Shown here one piece after another: positions 15,707-24,089 of a stretch of 64,000 nt of DNA. The position numbers and the translations under genes were made by a program. The notes beneath the pieces are model-generated. The model was not told the DNA's origin. It did not search any database and saw only the letters and a program-made list of their open reading frames with translations. The stretch covers positions 111,908 to 175,907 of the forward strand of contig NZ_VTPS01000003.1 in NCBI RefSeq assembly GCF_008274215.1, given 5' to 3'. The stretch comes from Calorimonas adulescens. Lineage in GTDB: Bacteria > Bacillota > Thermoanaerobacteria > Thermoanaerobacterales > UBA4877. The stretch's first letter is position 1, and every line of letters begins with the position of its first letter.

Positions 15707-16928
15707 TGAGAAGGAACTAAAGACTGATATTCTGATAGAAAATGGTGTCATAGCTGAGGTGGGCAATATAGATGCAGGGGCAGAGAAGGTTATAGATGCG
15801 GAGGGAATGATTGTTATGCCTGCCTTTGCAGAAATCCACGCCCACCAGGGGGATACCCCGGATAAACTCTCTCTATCAGCACTATCAGGTGGGTACACCA
15901 AGGTAGCACTTTTGCCAGACTCAAATCCACCCATAGACAGTGAGATGGGCATAAGATACATCAGAGATAAGTACAGGTGTCTTCCAATAAAGGTATGTCC
16001 TATCGGCAGTATATCAAAGGGCCTTAAAGGTGAAGAGCTTTCGGAGATGGGAAGGATGAAGTCATCAGGTGCAGTAGCCTTTTCTGATGTTAGTGGGATA
16101 AAGGACCTGATGTTTGTGGATAGGGCACTGAGATACTCAAGGGATATGAGGACTGCACTCATGTTCAAGCCAGACGACTGTGGTGGCCTGATGAATGAAG
16201 GATACTATTCCACCGTGTATGGTCTTGCGGGTATACCGCCAGAGATGGAAGAAATACTTTTAGTAAACCTTTCTATACTGTCAAAAAGGCATGGTGTTCA
16301 TGCCCATATAATGGACATAAGTACAAAAGGGGCTGTGGAGGCTTTGCGGCAGGCAAGGGATAATGGTATAAAGCTCACCTCCGATGTGACGCCATATCAT
16401 CTAATACTGGATGAAAGCGAACTTGCTTCATATGACACAAACCTGAAGATAAATCCTCCATTGAGGAACAGGGAGGATATCAGGGCATTGAAGGATGCAG
16501 TCAGGGGAGGGCTTATTGATGCTATATCATCAGACCATACACCGAGGCCAAAGGAGGCAAAATGCGTGGAATTCTCAAAGGCGGACTTTGGCATATCAGG
16601 GATTGAGACTGTATTTTCTCTGGTGGTTACGTACCTCTTAGGTGATGGGACTATAGGGTTTAAGGATATGGCAAGGCTTATGTCAACAAGGCCATTACAG
16701 GTCATCGGACTTAATCCTGTAAGGATAGAGAAGGGAAATCAGGCCGATTTAGTGATAGCCGACCCGGAGAGAGAATATGTTCTGGAAAGTATGCACTCTG
16801 AGGATAACAACCCATTTGTCGGGAAAAGGCTAAGAGGCATGGTGATGTATACTATATCCTCCGGAGAGGTAGCATGGGAAAGGGGGATGTCAAATGATAA
16901 TGCAGAAACTTCAAGAAAGTATAGGTAA
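15669..16928 (+). CDS. pyrC: dihydroorotase-like protein, probably inactive (pseudo-dihydroorotase)
   Basis: 419 residues with the class I dihydroorotase fold: HAH at the first metal site, YGLAGIPPEMEE, KINPPLR and SSDHTPRP. Yet several key positions differ. The usual HxHLRxPG reads HAHQGDTPD without the substrate Arg. The bridging acidic region reads AFSDVSG. The HCED His region reads FKPDD, and the second HxxH reads HIMDIST. So about three of six metal ligands seem lost. Non-catalytic dihydroorotases that scaffold aspartate carbamoyltransferase are known in Pseudomonas (PyrC'). The 38-base overlap with pyrB favours such a complex. Homology is sure; inactivity is inferred from hand alignment. 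Confidence 0.75.
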   Translation: MRILIKNGYAVDDEKELKTDILIENGVIAEVGNIDAGAEKVIDAEGMIVMPAFAEIHAHQGDTPDKLSLSALSGGYTKVALLPDSNPPIDSEMGIRYIRDKYRCLPIKVCPIGSISKGLKGEELSEMGRMKSSGAVAFSDVSGIKDLMFVDRALRYSRDMRTALMFKPDDCGGLMNEGYYSTVYGLAGIPPEMEEILLVNLSILSKRHGVHAHIMDISTKGAVEALRQARDNGIKLTSDVTPYHLILDESELASYDTNLKINPPLRNREDIRALKDAVRGGLIDAISSDHTPRPKEAKCVEFSKADFGISGIETVFSLVVTYLLGDGTIGFKDMARLMSTRPLQVIGLNPVRIEKGNQADLVIADPEREYVLESMHSEDNNPFVGKRLRGMVMYTISSGEVAWERGMSNDNAETSRKYR

Positions 16929-17733
16929 ATTGAACAATCCTTTTGTAGTTGGCCTGGATACCAAGATTGACTACCTGCCCCATGGCGTTTCAAGCGTTGT
17001 TGAGTTTAACAGTGGAATTATAGACAGTATATATGATGTAGTGGCGGCAGTGAAGATACAAATAGCCATGTATGAGGAGAGAGGGGTGGAAGGGATAGAG
17101 GAATTTTACAGGACAGCGGAGTATGCAAAGGGAAGAGGGCTTATGGTAATAGCCGATGTGAAGAGAGCAGACATAGGGGACACCGCAGTATCCTATTCCA
17201 AGGCATACCTGTCAAGGGATTGTATAGACTTTATAACTTTAAATCCGTACCTTGGATACGATTCCCTTGCCCCATTTTTCGAGGACAGCGAAAGATACGA
17301 TAAAGGTGTGTTTATACTGGTGAAAACATCCAACAAGAGCTCAGGTGATATACAAAACCTTATAGTAGAGGGAAGACCACTCTATGAGGTTGTTGCAGAT
17401 AAGGTGGCAGGATGGGGAGCAGTTCATATGGATGGGGGTTATTCAAGGATAGGTGGGGTGGCTGGAGCAACATATCCTGATGAATTAAAAAGGATAAGAG
17501 GCATTATGAGATATAACTATCTGCTGATACCCGGCTACGGAGCGCAGGGAGGGACAGCAGAGGATATAGCGAGGGCGCTGGATGGAGATATTAACGGGAT
17601 TCTGATAAACTCATCAAGGAAGGTCCTCTTAGCTTATAGAAAGAGCAATAAAGACTATAGAGAGGCAGCAAGGAACAAGGTATTAAGGATGAAGGAGGAG
17701 TTAAGGGATGCTTTCAATGATAGAGTACAATGA
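16894..17733 (+). CDS. pyrF: orotidine 5'-phosphate decarboxylase, long subfamily
   Basis: 279 residues, the longer PyrF type seen in Thermus, Clostridia and mycobacteria. VVGLDTKIDYLP at the start, VAAVKIQIAMYE, and the catalytic IADVKRADIGDT (about 89-100) with the Lys and Asp pair are diagnostic; IPGYGAQGGT binds phosphate. It makes UMP from OMP. It overlaps the dihydroorotase-like gene by 35 and pyrK by 26 bases. Confidence 0.92.
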   Translation: MIMQKLQESIGKLNNPFVVGLDTKIDYLPHGVSSVVEFNSGIIDSIYDVVAAVKIQIAMYEERGVEGIEEFYRTAEYAKGRGLMVIADVKRADIGDTAVSYSKAYLSRDCIDFITLNPYLGYDSLAPFFEDSERYDKGVFILVKTSNKSSGDIQNLIVEGRPLYEVVADKVAGWGAVHMDGGYSRIGGVAGATYPDELKRIRGIMRYNYLLIPGYGAQGGTAEDIARALDGDINGILINSSRKVLLAYRKSNKDYREAARNKVLRMKEELRDAFNDRVQ

Positions 17734-18457
17734 GAGGGTTTCGGATGACATTTATTTAATGGAGCTAAGGTCTGAAAGGGTGGCTCAAATGGCCAGGCCT
17801 GGACAATTTGTACATGTCCTTGTGGACAGTGAGGGGTATATCCTGAGGAGGCCCTTCAGCATATGTGACACTGATGGCAAAACAATCAAGATATTATACA
17901 GGGTCAAGGGAGTAGGTACGAGGATAATGTCCAGAATGATACCGGCCAGCAGCATGGATATCATTGGACCACTTGGCAGGGGGTTTGATGAAATGGACGG
18001 CAGTGTGGCTATCGTAGGAGGGGGCATTGGGCTTGCCCCTCTGGTATACCTGGCAAATACAATAAAAAGAGGTAGTATGTTTCTGGGATTTAACGGTAAA
18101 CCCTTTGGCATAGACCTGATCCGTAACCCGGGGATAGACATAAGGGTAGCCACGATGGATGGGAGCTCTGGCTATAGGGGGAACGTGATAGAACTTTTTG
18201 AGGCTGCACTAAATGACGAAAGATATAGCTGTGTCTATGCCTGCGGGCCTAAGGCGATGATAAAAGAAGTGAAAAGGCTGTGCAATGAGTACGGGATGGT
18301 GGGAGAGGCCTCCTTTGAAGAGCGTATGGGCTGTGCTCTGGGTTCATGCATGGTGTGCTCCATACCGCTAAAGGATAAAAGTGGCCCTAAGTATGCAAGG
18401 GTTTGCAAGGATGGACCTGTGTTTAATCTAAGTGAAGTGATATTTGGGAGGGTATAA
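17708..18457 (+). CDS. pyrK: dihydroorotate dehydrogenase B electron-transfer subunit
   Basis: 249 residues. FAD-binding RRPFSIC (about 48), NAD-binding [14 protein letters not shown] (about 103-116) and a C-terminal [2Fe-2S] set CALGSCMVC plus a later Cys in ARVCKDG identify PyrK. It passes electrons from PyrD to NAD. Unusually the catalytic partner pyrD, normally adjacent, is not in this operon. RBS GGAGG before ATG 17708. Confidence 0.9.
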   Translation: MLSMIEYNERVSDDIYLMELRSERVAQMARPGQFVHVLVDSEGYILRRPFSICDTDGKTIKILYRVKGVGTRIMSRMIPASSMDIIGPLGRGFDEMDGSVAIVGGGIGLAPLVYLANTIKRGSMFLGFNGKPFGIDLIRNPGIDIRVATMDGSSGYRGNVIELFEAALNDERYSCVYACGPKAMIKEVKRLCNEYGMVGEASFEERMGCALGSCMVCSIPLKDKSGPKYARVCKDGPVFNLSEVIFGRV

Positions 18458-18459
18458 TT

Positions 18460-19029
18460 GTGGATATATTGGAAATATTGAGAAAGACGGAGGCTCTTTT
18501 AGAGGGACATTTCCTTCTCACATCAGGTAAACATTCGGACAGATATATCCAGTGTGCAAAAATAACCCAGTACCCTGAGTACTGCGAGGAGATATGCAAG
18601 GCTATGGCAAAGAATTTTCAAGATGAGGGCGTGGATGTGGTCATTGGCCCGGCCATAGGAGGCATACTGGAATCTTACGAGGTGGCAAGGCAACTTAAAG
18701 CAAAGAGCATTTTCGCCGAAAGAGAAAACAGAATCCTCACATTAAGACGGGGTTTTGAGATAAAAGAAGGAGAGAGGGTTCTGGTGGTGGAGGATGTTAC
18801 CACCACAGGGGGTACAACAAGAGAGGTTATTGACTTAGTAAGGAGCCATGGCGGCATTGTAGTGGGAGTTACCTCGATAGTGGATAGAAGCGGAGGCAAA
18901 ATAGACTTCGGAGTGACTTTTAAGCCACTTGTTATTGTGGACTTTAATACCTATAATCCTGATGAATGTCTGTTGTGTAAGAGAGGCATACCATATATAA
19001 AACCGGGCAGCAGGAAAATACTTAGTTAG
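18460..19029 (+). CDS. pyrE: orotate phosphoribosyltransferase
   Basis: 189 residues. [16 protein letters not shown] binds orotate, and [18 protein letters not shown] (about 108-125) is the PRPP loop. The last Cys-containing segment LLCKRG is common in the Clostridia-type enzyme. The start is GTG 18460, two bases after pyrK; the upstream GGGAGGG is the ribosome site. It closes the pyr operon before a hairpin. Confidence 0.92.
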   Translation: MDILEILRKTEALLEGHFLLTSGKHSDRYIQCAKITQYPEYCEEICKAMAKNFQDEGVDVVIGPAIGGILESYEVARQLKAKSIFAERENRILTLRRGFEIKEGERVLVVEDVTTTGGTTREVIDLVRSHGGIVVGVTSIVDRSGGKIDFGVTFKPLVIVDFNTYNPDECLLCKRGIPYIKPGSRKILS

Positions 19030-19059
19030 AAGGAGTCCGGCAGGCTTCATCTAAGACAG

Positions 19060-19096
19060 AGATCCTGGAGCAATTATGAAACAGCATCCAGGATCT
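19060..19096. terminator. shared hairpin between pyrE and the convergent arginase-like gene
   Basis: A 9-bp stem (19060-19068 with 19088-19096) lies between converging genes and overlaps the last codons of the minus-strand gene. A T-run (CTTTAA) is weak on either strand, so bidirectional termination is only plausible. Confidence 0.5.
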
Positions 19097-19826
19097 TTAA
19101 ATTTGTCTTTTCATTTTTTAAAACCGCCTCCAGATCATCGTGCGTCATAAAGAGTCTATCATATACCTTCCATTCGCCACATATGTCTACACCTATCAAC
19201 CTTCTGGCTACTGAGAGTATATGGAGATAGTCCAAAAGTTCAGAGAGGTCCATAGAACCGTGGTTCCAGTTAGTCATTGCCCATTTCGTGTCAAGCACAT
19301 CTTTGTCTATACTTATATAGATGTCTTTTGTATCAATCTCATTTATAAGGGTATCTATAAACCTATTTTCATAATGTCCTGAGGAAGGAATAATGCGAAT
19401 CGGTTTTGAAAATGGGTTTACAAACTTTAAGGCCTCGTCTTTTGGGTTTACCCCGACTATTATTATGCCCTTAAGGTTACTTAAACTGAAGGATTCTTTT
19501 ACCCATGAGCCACAGGATATATACCCGCTGTTCATGTCCATAAGGTCAGAGTGATTATCAAAGAGTATCAGGGTGAATGGGGTCTTTATTTTCATGAGAA
19601 TAGCAAGGCTCAGGTGGTGAAAGTCACCGCTGCCTATGAGTGTTATGGATGGGCCTGTAAAGGAAAACACAGATGAAGCTTTTTTAAAACTGTCTATATC
19701 TGTCATAAGCCTCAAACTGCCGATAGCAGTAAGGTCTATTAACCTGCTGATTTTGGACATTACTTCCTGCTGCACTGTCAAAGCTGGGTCGAGATTTAAG
19801 GCAATAAGGTTGGCAACCTTAGCCAT
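19074..19826 (-). CDS. arginase/agmatinase-family protein
   Basis: 250 residues. The three metal-binding motifs are present in order: GSGDFHH (for GGDHS), LFDNHSDLMD (for DAHxD) and SIDKDVLD (for SxDxDxxDP). The first Asp/His positions are kept, but the final Pro is replaced. The family hydrolyses guanidino compounds to urea (arginine, agmatine, formiminoglutamate). The short length and divergent motifs prevent choosing a substrate. ATG 19826 follows GGGAGGAG; an upstream TTG inside that site is rejected. Convergent with pyrE. Confidence 0.7.
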   Translation of the reverse strand: MAKVANLIALNLDPALTVQQEVMSKISRLIDLTAIGSLRLMTDIDSFKKASSVFSFTGPSITLIGSGDFHHLSLAILMKIKTPFTLILFDNHSDLMDMNSGYISCGSWVKESFSLSNLKGIIIVGVNPKDEALKFVNPFSKPIRIIPSSGHYENRFIDTLINEIDTKDIYISIDKDVLDTKWAMTNWNHGSMDLSELLDYLHILSVARRLIGVDICGEWKVYDRLFMTHDDLEAVLKNEKTNLKILDAVS

Positions 19827-19841
19827 AATTACTCCTCCCAA

Positions 19842-20254
19842 ATATTTGCTTTTAAACCATATTAACTATCAATTGTGCTGTAATTCCAAAACTCCGTCAA
19901 TTTCTATCATAGCATTAAGTGCCAGTTAAGCATAGTCCTTATATTTACACCGCCTGCTGTGTTGTGGTCAGATATGGCGTGATACACCACTTCATTGTCA
20001 ATATTTCAAACACATTTGGGCAATTAAAATTTTTAATGCCTTTTTTCTGCCAATGATTGACATTCCTTCAACTCATGAAATTTATTGTTCAGCTCCATCT
20101 TTTATTATACAGTATGTTTTGTGCACATGGAAGTGTCATGCCTGACACATTTAGAGAGTATTTATCAGACATCAAATTTATTTAACATTTAACATTCTTA
20201 ACATTAAATTTGGTATATAATATATAGAGATAACCGAAAGGGGGTCGGACTTTA
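19842..20254. other. 413-base intergenic stretch with a decayed minus-strand fragment
   Basis: On the minus strand about 20008-19907 reads without stop as NIDNEVVYHAISDHNTAGG plus a short tail, plausible as the end of a former gene that I cannot name. The right part holds three TTAACATT repeats and a TATAAT box before the HAD gene. No intact gene is seen. Confidence 0.4.
20182..20221 (+). promoter_or_regulatory. probable promoter with three TTAACATT repeats
   Basis: TTAACATT occurs at 20182-20189, 20189-20196 and 20198-20205. TATAAT (20216-20221) follows, 34 bases before the HAD start. No proper -35 box is found, so the repeats may be an activator or repressor site. Confidence 0.4.
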
Positions 20255-21079
20255 ATGTATCATATGCTTGTAACCGATGTAGATGGTACACTATTAGATA
20301 GAGAAGGCAAGGTCCCGGAGGAAACCAAACTTGTATTGAGGGCTTTAAGAGAGCGCGGCTTTATAACCACAATTGCCACAGGAAGGATGCTTGCTACAGC
20401 CGAACCTGTGGCCAGGGAGATAATGATTAATGCCCCTCTCATATGTTATAATGGCGCTCTGATCATTGACATATATACAGGACATAAGATTTTAGAAAGA
20501 TACATACCTGCGGAGGTTTTAATAAAGGGCATAAAGATTTTGGAAAAATATCGTTATGAAATAGGGATATATCATAATGATATTTTGCTTATTGATGAGC
20601 TGAATGATAGGACAGGATGGTATATAGAGGCAAATAGGGGCATTGAATATAAGGTTGTTGGCAACCTGGAAGGATATGTAAGTACCACATCTATATCTAC
20701 ACCAAAAATATTTGGGATAGGGGAGCTGGATGAACATGCTACAGTGCCTGAGGACCTGGTGGATGACCTCTCAGAGGACTTTGAGGTGACCTATGCAGGA
20801 GGAGGGCATCTTGAAATAAATCTAAAGGGCGTCAATAAGGGCAGCGGGGTGAAATTTTTGTCTGAGGCTTTTAAAATAGATAGAAATGATGTAATATGTA
20901 TTGGTGATGGGCATAATGACGTATCTATGCTGAAATATGCGGGGCTTGGCATAGCCATGGGTAATGCAGATGAGCGGATCAAGGCCCACGCCGACTACAT
21001 TACAGTGCCAAATACTGAAAACGGTCTCTTGAAAATAGTAAATGAGTTCGTGGTTCCCAATGAAAAAATAATTCTATAA
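20255..21079 (+). CDS. HAD-superfamily Cof-type phosphatase
   Basis: 274 residues. LVTDVDGTLLD (6-16) is HAD motif I with both catalytic Asp residues, TIATGRM (about 48) motif II, and VICIGDGHNDVSMLKYAG (about 213-230) motif IV; a C2B cap lies between. Cof-type enzymes dephosphorylate sugar phosphates or flavin cofactors. It is four-base-spaced in an operon with the DUF7916-like gene, and sugar phosphates are the likely substrates given the flanking PTS loci. ATG follows GGGGG. Confidence 0.85.
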   Translation: MYHMLVTDVDGTLLDREGKVPEETKLVLRALRERGFITTIATGRMLATAEPVAREIMINAPLICYNGALIIDIYTGHKILERYIPAEVLIKGIKILEKYRYEIGIYHNDILLIDELNDRTGWYIEANRGIEYKVVGNLEGYVSTTSISTPKIFGIGELDEHATVPEDLVDDLSEDFEVTYAGGGHLEINLKGVNKGSGVKFLSEAFKIDRNDVICIGDGHNDVSMLKYAGLGIAMGNADERIKAHADYITVPNTENGLLKIVNEFVVPNEKIIL

Positions 21080-21092
21080 GGAGATGTTATTT

Positions 21093-22001
21093 GTGGTTAA
21101 GAGGTTTATAGATTCTACTGTTGAAGATATAAGGGCAATGTCGTCCAAAGACCTGTTAGAGAGCATAAAAGCCAGCGAGGGCAGGGTGATAATGGCCGAG
21201 ATATTGACTACGACACAGCCCTTGATATATGGAGCCACCAATGCGGAACTGGTATCAGCATTTGGAGCTGACATGATACTTTTGAACTTCTATGATGTTG
21301 ACAATCCTGTCCTCTACGGCCTTGACAATAAGTCAGATAGTGTCATTAAAGCTGTAAAAGAACTGACAGGCAGGCCGGTAGGGATAAACCTTGAACCTGT
21401 AAGCCCGGAGGCAAAGGTTATTGGTATCAGGGAGGAACTGCCAAAGGGCAGACTGGGTACGATAGAAAATGCTGTTAAAGCAAAAGAACAGGGTGCTGAT
21501 TTCATTGTCTTAACAGGGAACCCCAGGACCGGTGTCACCAATGAAAGTATAATTGAAGCTGCCAGGTATATAAAGGCGGAGATGGGTGATGACATTATAC
21601 TTATGGCAGGAAAGATGCATGCAGCCGGCATGGTAAAGGAGTCTGGAAGCAAAATAATAAGCCGTGAGGTTATAGACGCCTTGGCTGTAGCTGGCTGTGA
21701 CTGTATAATGGTACCCTCACCAGGAACTGTGCCGGGTATCACCTTGGAATGTGTGAATAAGTCGGTGGAGTACATCCATAGCCTTGGTATCATGGCCATG
21801 TCAGCTATAGGTACGTCGCAAGAGGGCGCAGGTGAAGAGACCATAAAACAGATAGCACTTTACAATAAGATGGTTGGTGTAGATATACACCATATAGGTG
21901 ACTCTGGATATACAGGTGTTGCAGTGCCAGAAAATATAATGGCATACTCTATTGCTATCAGAGGTAAGAAGCACACCTATTTCAGGATGGCTAAGAGATA
22001 A
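21093..22001 (+). CDS. DUF7916-type (phosphoenolpyruvate phosphonomutase-like) TIM-barrel protein
   Basis: 302 residues from GTG 21093, eight bases after AAGGAG. An ATG at 21084 abuts that site and is rejected. Visible blocks are VIMAEILTTTQPLIYGATNA, DMILLNFYDVDNP, GINLEPVSP, FIVLTGNPRTGV and CDCIMVPSPGTVPG. They resemble proteins now called DUF7916, earlier annotated as PEP phosphonomutase-like or HAD-like, often found beside cellobiose-type PTS genes. No biochemical function is established. It is co-transcribed with the HAD phosphatase. Confidence 0.6.
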   Translation: MVKRFIDSTVEDIRAMSSKDLLESIKASEGRVIMAEILTTTQPLIYGATNAELVSAFGADMILLNFYDVDNPVLYGLDNKSDSVIKAVKELTGRPVGINLEPVSPEAKVIGIREELPKGRLGTIENAVKAKEQGADFIVLTGNPRTGVTNESIIEAARYIKAEMGDDIILMAGKMHAAGMVKESGSKIISREVIDALAVAGCDCIMVPSPGTVPGITLECVNKSVEYIHSLGIMAMSAIGTSQEGAGEETIKQIALYNKMVGVDIHHIGDSGYTGVAVPENIMAYSIAIRGKKHTYFRMAKR

Positions 22002-22078
22002 AAATTTTTTATAAAACCCTCTGCCATGTGTTGCTGATGATGTAGGATAGCAGTTTGAGAAACAGGGGGGTTGATAAT

Positions 22079-22744
22079 ATGAGTTATTCAGAAATGGCAA
22101 TAAGGATGTTCTTATCTACAGTACTGGGCGGTATAATAGGCATTGAAAGAGAAGGAGCGAATAAGGCAGCTGGCTTCAGGACCCACACCCTTATATCCGC
22201 AGGCTCGGCTTTGATTATGCTGGTCTCTATCTCTATGTTTGAGATTTTTAAGACTCAGACTGATTCAATGGACCCTGCCAGGATAGCTGCACAGGTAGTG
22301 AGCGGGGTAGGGATATTGTGCGCTGGGACGATTATGACCAGCGGGGCCTCAGTGAAGGGGCTTACTACTGCTGCCAGCATGTGGATGACAGCCGCCATTG
22401 GCCTGGCCACAGGAGCGGGCCTTTATTTTCTGGCTGTCTCCTCTACCCTAATAACATTGATTGTACTCGTGTTCTTTGCCAGAGTGGAAAAGCTTATAGG
22501 CATAGGAGGCCATATCTATGAATTAAAACTCATCCTGAAGGATGAACCGGGAGAGATAGGGATGGTCACTACTGCCTTGGGTAAGAAGAATATAAGTATA
22601 AGAAATATTGAATTCGAGAAGGAAGAAGATGAACAGTTAACCCTTTCATTGTTTGTTAAGATTCCACCATCTGTTACTGTGGACGATATGATTTCTGCAC
22701 TCAAAGAAATAAGTGGTGTGTATGAGGTAAAGCTAAGAAAATAA
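22079..22744 (+). CDS. mgtC: MgtC/SapB-family membrane protein
   Basis: 221 residues. Four or five N-terminal hydrophobic helices with the family motifs LSTVLGGIIGIERE, GFRTHTLISAGSALIM and GAGTIM-like GILCAGTIMTSG, then TAASMWMTAAIGLATGAGL. A soluble ACT-like C-terminal domain (about 145-221) follows. MgtC proteins bind or modulate other membrane proteins and ATP or Mg homeostasis rather than transport Mg. Start at ATG 22079 after AGGGGGG; an upstream in-frame ATG lacks a ribosome site. Confidence 0.85.
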   Translation: MSYSEMAIRMFLSTVLGGIIGIEREGANKAAGFRTHTLISAGSALIMLVSISMFEIFKTQTDSMDPARIAAQVVSGVGILCAGTIMTSGASVKGLTTAASMWMTAAIGLATGAGLYFLAVSSTLITLIVLVFFARVEKLIGIGGHIYELKLILKDEPGEIGMVTTALGKKNISIRNIEFEKEEDEQLTLSLFVKIPPSVTVDDMISALKEISGVYEVKLRK

Positions 22745-22810
22745 GAGACGGGATACTGTCGATAATATGAAATTTTATTAAGCCGTTTGGCAGGAGAATT
22801 AAAGTTAAAT

Positions 22811-22915
22811 ATGGGAAATAAAGAGGCTTGGCTGATGAAGAGGAAGTGGCTGTTACTTCTTCTGCTGGTGGTACTTCTGATAGCCAGTTTATCAAATTAT
22901 ATTAAACTTATTTGA
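22811..22915 (+). CDS. possible 34-residue single-span membrane peptide
   Basis: ATG 22811 opens a frame with a basic segment (LMKRKW) followed by an uninterrupted Leu/Val/Ile helix (WLLLLLLVVLLIASL) and a short polar tail ending at TGA 22913. AGGAG lies 14 bases upstream, too far for an ideal start; ATG 22835 is an alternative. No family recognised. It may be a chance frame. Confidence 0.3.
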   Translation: MGNKEAWLMKRKWLLLLLLVVLLIASLSNYIKLI

Positions 22916-23053
22916 AATAGCAATAGCAGGTATCACCATAATTTGACTGCAATGCCAGAATAATGTGAGAAAAATGTCAAATCAGTCCCTTTCACCTTTT
23001 CATGATTTTTATCCAATATTTAGCTGGTTATATACAATTATGTGCAGCCATAA

Positions 23054-23095
23054 AGCAAACCCCACTTTTTATGTGCATAAAAAGTGGGGTTTGCT
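23054..23095. terminator. 20-bp perfect hairpin between mgtC and the second PTS operon
   Basis: The arms 23054-23073 and 23076-23095 are perfectly complementary and contain AACCCCAC and runs of A or T. No T-tract follows on the plus strand. A bidirectional terminator is most likely, isolating the AT-rich PTS block. Confidence 0.5.
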
Positions 23096-23317
23096 GTTAA
23101 TCTGAACCCATATAATATGGGTAAGCACTTATTAATAACTGTTAGAATGTTGAGTTATTAACCAATTATGTTTGTACATATCTTTTTATATTTTGCCTAT
23201 CTTTATATTAATGCAAACTATTTCCTAACAATAGGAAGAAATATTAGAAGCATTTATTATAGACCTATGTATAATTGATGTTGTAATAATACACTACTAA
23301 CGAAACAGGAGGGTATA

Positions 23318-23647
23318 ATGGAAGGATTAGAATTACTTTGCTTTAAGCTTATTTCTGCTGCTGGAACAGCGCGATCCTGTAATATTGAAGCCATACAAGA
23401 GGCTAAAAAAGGAGAATTTGAGAAGGCAGAACAATTAATGAAGGAAGGCGAAGGCCTGTTTTTAAATGCCCATGAAATACATAATACAATACTTGCACAG
23501 GGAACAAATGGTGGGAACACAGATGGCTCAATATTGGTGATGCATGCAGAGGATCAGCTTATGAGTGCGGAAATGTTCCAAATAATAGCAAAAGAATTTA
23601 TTGATACTTGCCGCAGAATGTCTGAATTAGAGCGGAAGGTCAACTAA
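23318..23647 (+). CDS. PTS EIIA, lactose/cellobiose family (second system)
   Basis: 109 residues, complete three-helix EIIA-Lac. The signature reads VMHAEDQLMSAEMF near residue 75: the leading His is kept, but the second His of the common HAxDHLM is Gln. It should take phosphate from HPr, perhaps the one encoded at 27485. First gene of an EIIA-EIIB-EIIC set; ATG follows AGGAGG. Its codon choice is more AT-rich than the pyr and pdu genes. Confidence 0.87.
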   Translation: MEGLELLCFKLISAAGTARSCNIEAIQEAKKGEFEKAEQLMKEGEGLFLNAHEIHNTILAQGTNGGNTDGSILVMHAEDQLMSAEMFQIIAKEFIDTCRRMSELERKVN

Positions 23648-23705
23648 ATCTTTATGCCTCAAGCAATAGGATTTGATTCTATGGATGGGAGGGGGTGAGG
23701 TTTTA

Positions 23706-24026
23706 ATGAAAAAAGTATACCTATTTTGCAGTGCTGGAATGTCCACAAGCTTACTTGCCAGTAATATGCAAAAAGTTGCCAATGACCATAATCTTCCGAT
23801 TGAAGTTAAGGCGTTTTCGCTTCCCAATCTTCAAGATATTTATGAAAAAGAGCATCCAGACTGTATTTTACTAGGACCACAGGTGAGATTTGCCTACGAG
23901 GAAACGAAAAAGACTTATAATAAACTGAACATTCCGGTTGGGCTAATCGATGCCAGTGATTATGGTTCTATCAACGGGGAACGTGTTTTAAAATTAGCGA
24001 TAAAGTTAATGAAGCAGGGTCTCTAA
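23706..24026 (+). CDS. PTS EIIB, lactose/cellobiose family (second system)
   Basis: 106 residues. YLFCSAGMSTSLLASNM carries the phosphorylated Cys at residue 8, and ILLGPQVRFAYEE is the second motif. ATG 23706 follows a GGGAGGGGGTGAGG stretch; the longer frame upstream is not used. Accepts phosphate from the EIIA gene before it. Confidence 0.88.
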   Translation: MKKVYLFCSAGMSTSLLASNMQKVANDHNLPIEVKAFSLPNLQDIYEKEHPDCILLGPQVRFAYEETKKTYNKLNIPVGLIDASDYGSINGERVLKLAIKLMKQGL

Positions 24027-24089
24027 GAAATTGTTTTAATCTGCAGTGTCAATAATTATATTATTAAAAGAGATGGGGGAAGATGTAAC

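Larger units (their letters stand above)
22745..23317. other. 573-base gap: possible small membrane peptide, long hairpin, PTS promoter region
   Basis: Apart from a possible 34-codon peptide (22811-22915) and a 20-bp hairpin (23054-23095), the stretch is AT-rich and non-coding. A TATAAT at 23270-23275 lies 43 bases before the EIIA gene without a clear -35 box. The dyad TTCCTA/TAGGAA (23222-23237) upstream may be a regulator site. Confidence 0.5.
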
